Source of the DNA: Zea mays
Lineage: Eukaryota; Streptophyta; Magnoliopsida; Poales; Poaceae
Reading direction: 5' to 3'
NCBI RefSeq assembly: GCF_902167145.1
Contig: NC_050103.1
Coordinates: forward strand, 30,806,001-30,870,000
Length of the DNA: 64,000 nt
Every line of letters starts with the position of its first letter. The stretch's first letter is position 1. This document shows, piece by piece, positions 36,217 through 46,900 of the stretch. Below the pieces are notes generated by a model. That model did no database searches. It was not told the DNA's origin and saw only the letters and a list, made by a program, of their open reading frames with translations. The position numbers and the translations under genes are program-made.

Positions 36217-36319
36217 TCGATGTAATGCTATATGACTTTTTATTTCGCACCTGTTTTTAAATACATCTTTTTATATGTGCTTATTTGTTTACTCTTAATT
36301 GCAGGTTGTTGGACAAATA

Positions 36320-38288
36320 TGGTCAACGGTAATTGGCTGAGTAGGAGGAGGATGGGGAGGAGGAGTAGGACGGCGAATGAGGCAAAGCAGGCAGCACAGC
36401 AGCAGGCGGCGCCTCAGGACGACGACGACCAGTAGCAGGACGCCTCAGGTTCAGGCGGCTCAAATTCGAGGAGCATCTACCTGCGAGGCCCCGCGAGTCT
36501 CCCTCAGCGTCCCATACTTCGGGACAGGCGGCCGCTGATTCGGCCGGAAGGGGAGAGGTATGTAACTTTATGTTCTTCATTCTTGTTCATATTATGTGTT
36601 CAAAACCATAATATAAACTAATACTTTTTATTTATCACTTGGACACGTCTTGGACGGTTTTGGATTATGCTGGGGGTCATCGTCGCTCCCCCAATGGCAT
36701 CCTCGGCCTGCTGTGCAGGGAACACTTCCCTGGACTTGTGGAGTACGCCGGAGTGACGGGCCCAGCCTTCACCTTCGACCACTACGTCGTTGCCCCCGAT
36801 GCAGTAGCCCGGGATGGCCGGGAATTCAATAACAAGGCAGAGCGGGTGAAGCAAGAGCTGTGGGTAAGTCTTAGTATAATGTAAAATATGTCGCATTCGT
36901 TGCAAATTTTTGAAATAATGTATGGATACATCGTTTTTGTATGCAGGATTTCTTCAGATGCGATGCTGGATACGAGGCTAGGGCGGATGTGGTGGCCACC
37001 ACGAGCTGTAAGAAGCTCGTCGTGGACATGCACTATGAGGCCCGAATCCAGTCCATCATCACCTACCATGGCTCCGTCCTTGGGGAGAGGGTGACCAAAC
37101 CTCAAGCCCGAACCATGTCGTTGACCAGGGAGCAGTACCTGCAGGTAAAGTCATTCATGTTTGGTACCAGTACTCCATGCATGAATTTTATTTTATCTTC
37201 TGATATGCACTTTACGTGTTTACTTTGTAGATGATTCCATATTGGTGCGCCGCACATCCTCTGTGCTGGGAGCAGATGGTGGATAGGTGGTGTTCGGCTG
37301 AGTGGGACGAGGCGCACACCGCTAGCCGGGAACGGCGTTTGATGATGCAAGGCCCCCTCCCACCACCAAGGCAGCCGGAGCCTGGGCCAATATGCCGAAG
37401 CATGGGTATGCCATCTTTTTTATTTAGATATATAACACTAAGTTAGATATTATTTCTAACTATCTCGTTGGTTTTCGTTGCAGTCGGCGTCACATGGTGG
37501 CTGGCCTTGCTCCACCTTCTCGACCTATGCTATGGCCCATAAGGGTAAGGCGACGTTCGACGTCACCTACAACCCGGAGGACGGGCCCGAGGCCTACACA
37601 AACCCCGCCGTCTACAGTCGCCTCCATGACTAAACCACCATGGCGCATGAGGTCCATGGCCTAGACTATGATCCGAGCACTGAGTCGATCGACCCCGATG
37701 TGCTCATGAGGGTCGGAGGAGGCAAGAGACATGGGCGGTACTGGATTGCCGACGGGGCAATCGACTCGTCCTCCACTCCCACTCTGTCTTAGGTGAGAGC
37801 AAGGAGCACGGGCTCGAGTCCAGCCATACGACCTCGGCACGACAGCTCACAGCATCGCATACAACAACTCGAGGTTAGTGCTTCTGTAACTCGTCCGTCC
37901 TTGAGTTATATACCTACTCTTTGAGTTACTATAACGTTGGCTTGTAATATTACAGACCCAACTAGAAGAAGAGAGGAGAGAACGTCATGAGATGGAGGCG
38001 AGGATGATGGCGGAGCGGGAGGCGGAGCGCCGGGCAGATCATCAGAGGATGGTGGAGATGTTCCAGTACATGTAGAGCCTTGGCGCCGCACAGGGCATCG
38101 CTCCGCCACTTCCATTGTTCCCTCTTGTTGACCCTGCTCTCTTCCACACTCCTGTGAGTACCAAAATTGTAGTTAGATGTTTGTAATGCATCTGGTATAA
38201 CACATGCAATCTCTTCTCTGTGCAGGGCCAATCTGGGGCGGCATCCAACAACCCTCCGGAAGGGTTCAGCCCAACGCAGCCCCGGTAA
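36320..38288 (+). pseudogene. TNPA-like (Ptta/En/Spm-type) gene of CACTA-B, fragmented
   Basis: Exon-like pieces on the plus strand: 36320-36435 (MVNGNWLSRRRMGRRSR), ~36640-36863 ending at a GTAAG donor (LDYAGGHRRSPNGILGLLCR, HFPGLVEYAG), ~36946-37144, ~37231-37405 (YWCAAHPLCWEQMVDRWCS) and a decayed region to 38288 that includes a Glu/Arg-rich coiled-coil stretch near 37970-38060. Order and composition fit the second gene of grass CACTA elements. Frame changes and stops (for example TAA in the 37600s and TAG near 38073) show decay. Confidence 0.65.
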
Positions 38289-38529
38289 AGCCGCCCACCT
38301 CCATGAGTGTTGTGTTTTCATTGTTTTAGACTTCAGAACTTGTGTATAATACTTATGTCTGTGTTTGATACTTATGTGAGAGCTTGCGACGTTTGAGACT
38401 TATGTTTGTGTTTGATACTTGTGTTGAACACTTATGTTTGTGATGGATATTTATGTTTGTGGTGACGGTTTTATGTTTGTGTTGGCTATTTATGTTTGTG
38501 ATGATATCTGTGATGTATATATGTGATAT
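38289..38529 (+). other. TTTGTG-rich low-complexity stretch
   Basis: Repeats of ttatgtttgtg and related forms occupy the space between the TNPA-like pseudogene and the solo LTR. It is probably 3' untranslated sequence of CACTA-B. No gene is seen. Confidence 0.5.
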
Positions 38530-39775
38530 TGAAAGGGAAATGTGCCCTTGGGCCATTTCTAAGTATTTTGGTGATTGAGTGCCAACACAAGTGCTTAAAT
38601 GTGAATTTATGCTCATGGATGGACAAAGTGCAAATCAAGAGTAAAGGTATGTTTCTAAGCCTTAGTACATTGGTTTTGTGTACTAATATACTTGTCTAAG
38701 TGTTAGAAACAGAAAGAAGAAGAAAAGGAAGAGTTGGCTGTGTACAGCCAATAGGCTGTTTCGGTCTGGGGCACCGGACTGTCCGGTGGTGCACCGGACA
38801 GTGTCCGGTGCGCCAGGCTGCCTCGACCGAAGTGGCCGCCCTCGGGAATTCGCCGACGGCGTACGGCTAAAATTCACCGGACTGTCCGGTGTGCACCGGA
38901 CTGTCCGGTGAGCCATCGGTCGGCTGGGCCAACGGTCGGCCGCGGAATCCGCTCGCGACACGTGGCCGAGCCAACGGTCGGAAGGGGGCACCGGACTGTC
39001 CGGTGTGCACCGGACTGTCCGGTGCGCCAACGGCTCCCAGATCAGCAACGGTCGGCTGCGCCATTTTAGGAAGGAGATCGGGCACCGGACAGTGTCCGGT
39101 GTGCACCGGACTGTCCGGTGCGCCCGATGACAGAAGGCAAGATCAGCCTTCCAGAATTGCTCTCAACGGCTCCTAGCTGCCTTGGGGCTATAAAAGGGAC
39201 CCCTAGGCGCATGGAGGAGGACACCAAGCAACCTTAGAGCATTCTTGATCATCCACACTCAGTCTTTGCGCATTCGTTTGTCATTCTCAGTGATTCGAGC
39301 TCCGTTCTAGTGAGAACTTTGAGATAGTCTTTTGAGCTCGATTCTTGGCCGTGTGTATGCGCATTTTGCTGTGGATTTGTGTGTGTTGCTTCCCATCCTT
39401 ACTCCATATTTCTTTGTGAATCTCAAGTGTAAGGGCGAGAGACTCCAAGTTGTGGAGATTCCTCGCAAACGGGATATTGAAAGGAAAAGCATAACACTAT
39501 GGTATTCAAGTTGATCATTGGATCACTTGAGAGGAGTTGAGTGCAACTCTCGTCCGTTGGGACGCCACAACGTGGAGTAGGCAAGTTTTGTACTTGGCCG
39601 AACCACGGGATAAACCAATGTGTCTTCTCTGTGTTGATCTTTTGTGGTATTGTGTTTTGTTGAGACTCATCTCTAGCCACTTGGCGATTATTGTGCTAAC
39701 ACTTAACAAGTTTTTGTGGCTATAAGTTTAAGTTTCACAGGATCACCTATTCACCCCCCCCTCTAGGTGCTCTCA
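38530..39775 (+). mobile_element. Solo LTR (1246 bp) inside CACTA-B
   Basis: The sequence starts tgaaagggaaatgtgccctt, ends aggtgctctca, and is flanked by a perfect 5-bp duplication GATAT (38525-38529 and 39776-39780). No internal domain or second LTR is present, so it is a solo LTR left by LTR-LTR recombination. It contains a cluster of the 14-16-bp palindrome caccggactgtccggtg (38770-39125) and a likely TATA-type signal (ctataaaagggac) near 39187. The orientation is taken from TATA position and is tentative. Confidence 0.9.
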
Positions 39776-39780
39776 GATAT

Positions 39781-40380
39781 ATATGTGATATCTTTTGTTT
39801 GTGTGGATGGAATAGAAAAAACAAATAAAAAAGGTATATACTGGTCACTTTGCCGAGTGTAACACTCGGCAAAGAGGCGCTTTGCCGAGTGTCAGGGTCA
39901 TAACACTCGGCAAAGAGCAAAAACCTGGGCACCGGTTTAGGGACTTTGCCGAGTGTTATGTCACTGGAACTCGGCAAAGAGGCCGGCTTTGCCGAGTGCC
40001 GCACAGAGCACTCGGCAAAGAGCCTGACATGGGGACCCTCCCTGGTGGCACTTTGCCGAGTGTCCCAGAGGGCACTCGGCAAAGATGTATTCTTTGCCGA
40101 GTGCTTCTGGAAAGACACTCGACAAAGGTAACTCCTTTGCCGAGTGTCATCCGTGACACTCGGCAAAGACGCCGTCTCCATCACCCGTCACCGTAACGGC
40201 CGCTTTTCTTTGCCTAGTGCTCCCTGGCACTCGACAAACCTCTTTGCCTAGTGCCCGAGAAAAAGTACTCAGCAAAGAAGCCTTTGCCGATGCACTGTTT
40301 GCCGAGCCTTCTTTGCCGAGTGTTTTTAAGGCTTTGCCGAGTGCTTCGGGCACTCGGCAAAGCGCCCGTTTCCGGTTGTG
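39781..40380. repeat. Right subterminal repeat region of CACTA-B
   Basis: At least a dozen TTTGCCGAGTG or CACTCGGCAAA motifs in both orientations, arranged as small inverted pairs. These are expected binding sites for the TNPA-type protein. Confidence 0.85.
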
Positions 40381-40383
40381 ATT

Positions 40384-41910
40384 GTAGATGACACGAAAAT
40401 AATATATTCCTTAATAACAAAAGAGTTATCCTAGATTTCTGTCAGTTTGGATTATTTATAACTCGGATATGAGGTGTTGGAACATAATGGTGAGGTATTA
40501 CCCAACCCGAATGTAGAAGAGGAGAACAATGGTTGGGTTGGCAGTGATACGATGCCTGAGATGCTAGATTCGCTACGTCAAGAGTTAAACCTATGCTCTG
40601 AGGATCCTCCCACACCAAAGGTTTCGAGATTTTTGAAGCTACTAAAAGACTCTGAAGAGCCATTGCATGAACACATAGATGTGAGTATACTCGTTTTTGT
40701 GACCCTGCTCATGGCCATTAAGTCCAAGTACTTTTCTTGAACAACTGTTACGATGAGATTCTAAAGTTATTCGGGGATGTGCTACCAAAGTCCAATAAGT
40801 TACGTAAAGACATGTACCATTCAAAGATAATTATTAGAGGTCTCGGTATGGATTATGAAAAGATTGAGAGAAAAATGTCTGCAATATAGACAATCTAGAT
40901 TCGTGGAAGTTGATAATGATGAGGGTGTCAAGGTGATAATAGATGTTGCACATAAGCAGCTTCGCTCCTTGCCACTAACTCCTCGAGTGAAATGGTTGTT
41001 TCTATCAAAAAAACCGCCATGCACATGAGATCGCATAAAAACGGTGTCTGTGAGAACGATGAGCTAATGGTGCAACCATCAGATGGGGATGCTTGGAAGG
41101 CTCTCGACATGTTTGATCGAGATTTTGCTGCTGAATCAAGAAATGTTCGAATCGGCCTCGCGACCAATGGATTCACACCTTTTGGTCAAAGGGCATCATG
41201 ATGCTCATGCTAGTCCGCCTTTGTTATTCCATACAACCTTTCACCTTCTTTTTGTATGAAATATAAATTTATATTTCTTTGCTTGATCATACTTGGACTG
41301 GACCATCCTGAAAAAAACTCAATGTCATGTTAAAACCCTTGATTGAAGAGTTGAAGGATATTTAGAATGGAGTCGAAGCATACAATGTTTTTAAAAAACA
41401 GATATTCAAACTTCGAGTCGCATATTTGTGGTCGGTGCATGAATTCATGACATATGATTTTTTTGCCGGTTGGAGTACACATGGTAGATTGACATGTCCG
41501 TATTGCGGTTTAGATACAGATTGCTTCCGTCTTGCTCATGCTGGAAAGATCAGTTACTTAAATTGTCATCGATGCTAGTTGCCCAGGAAACACCCCTTTA
41601 GGAGCGATAAGGAAAACTTTATAAAGAACCCTTTGGTCACGAAAGTACCGCCAAAATGTCTAAATGCAGCAGAAATTTATGCTTAGCTAAATAACCTTGC
41701 CCTAAATGAAAAAGGGGACAAGTACCAAGTATTCAGAGTGGACCACAATTGGACACATATATGTGGTCTGTGGGAGCTCTCTTATATGCGGTCATTGATT
41801 CTTGTGCATAACATTCATGTCATGCACCAAAAAAGTAATGTTGCTGAAGCCCTCATACACACCTACATGAATTTTGAAAAAACAAAGGACAATCTTAGAG
41901 CTCGAAGAGA
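40384..41910 (+). pseudogene. 3' remainder of the old TNP2-like transposase gene
   Basis: This continues the gene whose start is at 30416. Recognisable pieces include LEHNGEVLPNPNVEEENNGW (~40474 on), LRSLPLTPRVKWLF near 40960, SRNVRIGLATNGFTPFGQ (~41135-41190), and TYDFFAGWSTHGRLTCPYCG (~41450-41510), with VHNIHVMHQKSNVAEALIHT near 41810-41870 corresponding to the family's MHxEKN motif. Many frameshifts and stops break it. It differs from both CACTA-A and CACTA-B transposases and is the oldest of the three. Confidence 0.7.
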
Positions 41911-41913
41911 TCA

Positions 41914-42169
41914 CTAGTACACAGAAGCTCTATAGTGACAGTCCTAGAGCTATTTGCACTGGCGTTTTTCAGTGCTGCTAGTGCTAGGGGCCAGTAGAAA
42001 TTGGCCTTTTCACTGGCTGTTGTTTTGCAACCGCCACTAGAAATAACATTAGCACTGGTGGGTTGTTTAAGAAAACCACCCGTGGAAACAAGATTTTCAC
42101 TAGCGGTTTTCTTAAGCAACCGCCAGTGGAAATAACATTAGCACTAGCGGGGTGCTTAAGAAAACCGCT
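41914..42169. mobile_element. Terminal fragment of another CACTA-type element
   Basis: It begins cactagtacacag, a CACTA-type terminus, and holds three to four copies of a ~60-bp subterminal unit with inverted motifs (actagcggttttcttaag, aaccgccagtgg). It is truncated at 42170 by a Tat retrotransposon. No coding is seen. Confidence 0.5.
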
Positions 42170-42842
42170 TGTTGGGGGCCTTCTCCTTCCGAAGGTCCTC
42201 AAAAACATAATTAACCATTTGCTTTCAGTATAAGCTATTACAGGAAGCTTAGTCTTCAGGATGCAAGCCTCTCCCTCATGACGAAGGCATTCAAGATGAA
42301 GACAGATCTAAAGACGATAAGAGTGAATGCCGAAGCTATCACCAGATGGACAGCTTTGGCTCACAACGGAGATGAAGTATAATGATGATGTTGACCGAAA
42401 GAGAAAAAGACTACTTAATCTTAGTAATTTGTATTGTGATCATATGTGCATATTGGGGACATAAATGTACTTTTACTCGGGCTACGTCCCGTGCCTATAA
42501 TTAGATGAACAGTAACACCGTACTGTTCACGCTGAATTGTAATCAATCTCTCGTGTCTTCACCTTCGAGCAAGCCCAAGGTATCAATGTAATATGAATTC
42601 TGTTAATATTCATACATGTTCGGTGGAATGCAAATATGAATGAATTAACGAAATGCAGTTATTTTCTTCATCTTTTTGCATTTTTTCACATATTAAATGA
42701 TGAAGGTATGTCCTTCTTGACCTTCGTCTGATGAACATTATACCCACGTGGAGATAGTGCTTCAGAAGACGAAGGTCCGCAATAATTAACAATTGTGTTG
42801 CCTTGTTCTTGATTCATAGCATTTGAGAACAAGTGACCAACA
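42170..42842 (+). repeat. 5' LTR of Tat element 2
   Basis: A 673-bp sequence starting tgttgggggcc and ending gtgaccaaca, directly before the PBS. Its last ~40 bases are close to the end of the LTR of element 1 (shared gttgccttgttctt and catagcatttgagaacaagt). The other LTR lies outside the window. Confidence 0.85.
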
Positions 42843-42843
42843 T

Positions 42844-42854
42844 TGGCGCCCACC
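42844..42854 (+). other. Primer-binding site of Tat element 2
   Basis: TGGCGCCCACC one base after the LTR. It is identical, with the following tccggtgaactca, to the site of element 1 at 9462-9472. Confidence 0.8.
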
Positions 42855-42900
42855 TCCGGTGAACTCAAACGACCACCTTCGGCAAGCATTCACCTTCGTC

Positions 42901-44346
42901 ATGCCACCGAAGAAGACAACAGCGTCAGGGGCTGCCCTGTAGCCACTGGACACAAATCAGGAGACACTCTCACTATGAGAAGCTAGGAGCCAGAAGAGAA
43001 AGGCTACTAGCCCAACACCTTAGGAGGAGGAGTTGGACGAAGAGATCAGGGACTTGGAGGCTATTCACCAGCAACTGCAAAAGAAGAGAGAAAAGATGCT
43101 TCGGCTAGCCGACCTTCAGAGGAAGATCGACGAAGCTGCTGAAAAAATGCATCACATTACTCAGGATGACCAAGGCCGAAGGCCCCAACATAGGGAGCTT
43201 CATCAAGAAAACCCAATTAATGATGATGAATGGTATGATGACTTTCATCATGGTAACTTTGCTTTTGATGATGCTTCTCCTCTAGCAGCAGAGTTACAGG
43301 CTACCCCATGGCCACCACTTTACAAGCCACCTCAGCTCCCCATGTATGATGGGCACTCAGATCCGAAGCAGTTTCTAATGAGCTACAAAGCAACCATATC
43401 TTCATATGGGGGCAACACTACTGTCATGGCAAAGTCCTTCGTCATGACAGTCAGAAGTGTGGCTCAAACATGGTATTCTTCTCTTCGTCCAGGAACAATC
43501 ACTTCATGGCAGAAGTTGAAGGATATGCTAGTCACTAGCTTCCAAGGTTTCTAGACGAAGCCAGTGACTACCCAAGCACTGTTCCAATGTACGCAAGACC
43601 ATGAGGAGTACTTGCAGGTGTACGTACGAAGGTTCTTGTGCCTTAGAGCTCAGGCGCCTATAGTGCCTAATGAGATTGTCATTGACGCCATGATCAAGGG
43701 GCTCAGACCAGGAATAACGGCGCAATATTTTGCAAGGAAGCCACCACAAACCTTGAAGAAGCTCCTCCAGATAATGGATGAGTACATCCGAGCTGACAAT
43801 GCTTTTCGCCAGAGAAGAGAGGAAGCTTATAGGTATTCTGAGATGACCAGGGGCTTCGGAGGAAGGCTCCACCCTAGGCATGTCAAGACAATCCATAATC
43901 CCATCTCAGGTGATGACAGAGGAAACCATGCTCAAGGACATCACCAGAGCTCCCAGACTTCAGGGACGCAACAAAGCCCTTACAGGCCACCAGCTCCAAG
44001 AGGCAGGGGAGGCAGAAGCTTCGGAGCAAGGTTTAGCTCCTAGCCCAGGAGATTGTTCTATTTATTCTGCGGGGAGGATAAAGGACATACAACAAGGACA
44101 TGCCAAGTCACGATCCAGAAGCAAAAAGAGATAGCTGAAGCCGAAGCATGGCAGAATCAGCCGAAGCAGGTCCTGCATACCGCTTCGTGCTATTCTCCAT
44201 ACATTCTCGAGTATGTGGGCAACCAACAGCCCACAACATCAGTTGTTTCGGCAAGTCACTCTCAAGCTACATGGGTCCCGCTACCGCCACCACCACCTAT
44301 GGCACCAGCCCTGACCCACAATCAGCAGCTAGAAGGGCACCACTAA
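42901..44346 (+). pseudogene. gag of Tat element 2, inactivated by in-frame stops
   Basis: One continuous frame of about 482 codons starts at ATG 42901 (MPPKKTTASGAAL) and is broken only by stop codons: near 42940, 42976 and 43021, then 43552-43554 and 44041-44043. There are no frameshifts. The N-terminal third has a coiled coil (IHQQLQKKREKMLRLADLQR). The capsid-like core contains PLYKPPQLPMYDGHSDPKQF and SFVMTVRSVAQTWYSSLRPG, typical of Tat and other gypsy Gag proteins. An Arg/Gly-rich stretch and a damaged zinc knuckle (LFCGEDKGHTTRTC, first Cys lost) follow. Several stops fit C-to-T change of CAG or CGA, as expected of methylated, silenced elements. Confidence 0.88.
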
Positions 44347-44582
44347 ACACAGCAACAGCGTGACGCGCGTGAAGAATTTGAAGCTCGCATAGTCAACAAC
44401 ACTGTGCCTGAGTTAAGGCACATTTACTGAAGTCACATAGGGGCTCCATTAAAAAAATTTCATATCTAATGTACTCTTTACCTTTCTGTCCTTATGTTGC
44501 TCCCCCTCGAAGACAATATAAGAGGGTTTAACCTTCGACCTGTTGTAAAAAATTTGTGGTTACACCATCGAGTGTAACAGGA

Positions 44583-44850
44583 AGGGTGAAGAAGCTCCAA
44601 AGTTGTTACTAAGGGGATGCAGAGCTTAAATGCCACCTAAGTAAAAGGTGAAGAAGCTCCAAAGTCGTTCCTAAGGGGATGCAGAATTAAATGCCACCTA
44701 AGTAAAAGGTGAAGAAGCTACAAAGTCGTTCCTAAGGAGATGTAGAGCTTAGCTCCAAAGTCATTCCTAAGGGAATCCAGAGCTGAAATACCACCTAAGT
44801 AAAAGGTGAAGAGACTCTAAAGTCGTTCCTAAGGGGATGCAGAGTTTGGG
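44583..44850. repeat. Tandem repeat block of Tat element 2
   Basis: About four copies of a ~60-bp unit with the core gaagaagctccaaagtcgtt and cctaaggggatgcagag. It is the reverse-complement counterpart of the 80-bp unit at 5007-5286 and occupies the same place, between coding region and antisense gene. Confidence 0.85.
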
Positions 44851-45322
44851 TGTGTATTCGCGTGGGTTTTTACCTTCGGCATAAACATCATTTTGCATCA
44901 TACCATCATATCATATCGCATAGCATCGCATCATACGTCATTTTGCATTATCAAAAAGCCATGGAGAAGAAGGAAATTTGCTCCTTTGAAAATACCTGTC
45001 GATCATGAAAGAATGTGCTGTAACACAAGATATGCCTTCAGAAGACATAATTTTACATAGGAGGGGAATCTTCGTCAGCAGTATTACTACACATCAACCG
45101 TGGCATAATACCCAGTATTGAATCAATAGAAGGGGATTTTTTTTCGTGAAGCATGAAAAGAAGGGAAGGTGTTTTTTCGCTAGTGGCTCAAAAACGCTAT
45201 GTACGAAGATTTCATGCATCACAAAGAAATATATTACATTAATACACATGCAAATAGTTGATACTTGGTTCTTACAAAGGCAAAAGCTATGTACAAAGAC
45301 TAAACTCTCAAATATACAGAGC

Positions 45323-46900
45323 TTTAATCTTCATTCAAGACTTTCTCGGCGGCTTCATCTAACAGTTTGTTGACAGCTTCGTCGACAACTTCGTTGGCAA
45401 TTCTAATCGTCTCGAGCGCTTCCTTCAGGGTCGGGTTGGGTCGGCTTCTAGGTCGTATGGCTCCAGCAGAGGAGATAGTTCAGCTGCACCATAGTATGTG
45501 TTTGTTTGTTCCGAAGCTAAAACAGATTACGAAGCAAGACCACAATAGATGTACCTATAAGCCTGGAGTGCTCAGCAGTTTCTTCAGCTCTTTTGGTTTC
45601 TTCTTGAGCATCGTGAGATAATTTTCATTTTTCCTAATAGCTTCATCAGCTACCTCACGGTCGCCCTTCATCCATACTTCGGAGTAAAATTTCCCACCTA
45701 ATGCAGAAGCTTCGGTTGAAGGGTTTTTAATGTCGTCGGCTGAGAAAACAAATTCTGGCTGAACAACAGCCTTGACATGATCACATCCGACCTTTTCCAG
45801 AATTGAAACAACCCCACGGGCACCGGCGAAGGCACAAAAATCCCCTCTGTAATTGAGAATTTCTTCAAAAGCTTCGACCTCCCCACTGATCCACTGGATA
45901 ACTCCATCAGGGTCACCGCGGATGAATTTTTGCTCGGAGGAGAAGGCTCCAAGTTTAGAAAAGATGTTTTTTAATTTTTTAGCGTACTCCATGGATATCT
46001 CATAGCATTTTTCCTTGCCCACGTGAAGCTCATCGACATTCTTTTGCGCCCTTGATCTTTTGATTTCACATATCTCATGCTTCACCGCTTCAACTTCAAA
46101 CATTTCAGTTGCTTCAGCAACCTTCCTCTTTAGTTCTTGTACTTCGGTTTTGTGAGCCTCTGCTTGAGCAGACATCTTGGCTTCACTAGACTTCAGTATT
46201 TTGACCAGAGATAGGAGGATCTTATCTTTAGCGAGAGCTTCATTTCTCAAAGTTATAACCTCCGATCGGAGATTACTATGTGTCATTTGACAGCTCTCGT
46301 CTTTAGCATCCTTTTGGGCCTTCAAAGCTTTACTTAGGATTAGACCCTGCAAAATAAAACAAGTGAGTAAACAACAAATGTAAGAACTACTGAAAAATAG
46401 TTCGGAAAGTACTTAAACATGAAGCCAAAATTTGCAAACCTTCAAGCTATTGAAAGCAAGACTTTCCACAAGTTGATCCTTTGACATAGCAGATAAACTG
46501 AGCTCGAGCTTCGGAAATCCCATGTTGTTCATCATTTTGTGGAACACGTTGATTTCCTTATTGTTGGGGAGGCAATAGAAGAAGTCATCTTCATCATCCC
46601 CTCCGTATACCAAGGACACTCGGGGGTACTTTATGTCCCTGGCATAATGTTCTACTTCGACAATCTGCTCTGAAGATAGCTGCTTTCCCGAAGCATGTCG
46701 AATAATGAAGTCCAACTATTTAAGAGGTACTTCAGGAGCAAGAGATTTAGATTTCTCAGGAGCACTCTCTTCCACCAGTGCTATAGGCATAGTTTCCGAA
46801 GGTCCAGCTTTGGCAGAAGCATTGGTCGAGCTCGTAGCAGCAGCTTCTCTTGCATCCTTAATTTGTTCGCTAGGAGCTTCGACAAAGGCACGAGCTGATG
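45323..46900 (-). pseudogene. Antisense spliced gene of Tat element 2 (3' part)
   Basis: The C-terminal part of the same protein as at 1580-4489. The upstream exon (46900 to 46440) carries EHYARDIKYPRVSLVYGGDD and MGFPKLELS, matching the related EYAQSCGYKPGALLFGGVDD and IGFPKLEI of element 1, but has an in-frame TAG at about 46716-46718. A GT-AG intron (46439-46347) sits at exactly the same codon as intron 1 of element 1. The next exon (46346 on) carries ILSKALKAQKDAKDE, a coiled coil, then FCAFAGARGVVSILEKVGCD, which mirrors FCAWVASRGTAAAFMKAGCD. A further exon near 45470-45323 encodes an acidic C-terminus. The N-terminal half is beyond the insertion at 46901 and outside the window. Confidence 0.82.

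Larger units (their letters stand above)
30552..40380 (+). mobile_element. CACTA-B: 9.8-kb CACTA element with decayed transposase genes
   Basis: The left end reads cactaccggaatccgagg followed by ctttgccgagtg. The right end is an imperfect inverted copy finishing ttccggttgtg at 40380, so its terminal CACTA has become CACAA. Flanking 3-bp duplications are ATT (30549-30551 and 40381-40383). Dense TTTGCCGAGTG/CACTCGGCAAA motifs fill 30570-30930, 31850-32090 and 39850-40380. The element holds a TNP2-like pseudogene, a TNPA-like pseudogene, a ~900-bp palindrome and a solo LTR. Coding damage and the mutated right terminus suggest it no longer moves by its own proteins. Confidence 0.9.
42170..46900 (+). 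mobile_element. Second Tat-lineage LTR element with gag but no pol (left part)
   Basis: It comprises a 5' LTR (42170-42842), primer-binding site, a gag pseudogene (42901-44346), a tandem-repeat block (44583-44850) and, on the minus strand, the antisense spliced gene (to 46900), where the Tekay-type element at 46901 interrupts it. No reverse transcriptase or integrase sequence lies between gag and the repeat block. LTR end, PBS and leader, repeat unit and antisense gene all resemble the element at 548-10072, so the two belong to one family or close sister families. A gag-bearing, pol-less Tat element with an LTR of ~670 bp resembles what is described for maize Zeon; that identity is unverified. 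Confidence 0.85.

Noticed and set aside
39850..40380. CRISPR-like regularly spaced repeats in the CACTA subterminal regions
   Set aside because: Spacing is irregular and the motif occurs in both orientations, as expected for transposase-binding repeats; the sequence is plant nuclear DNA.
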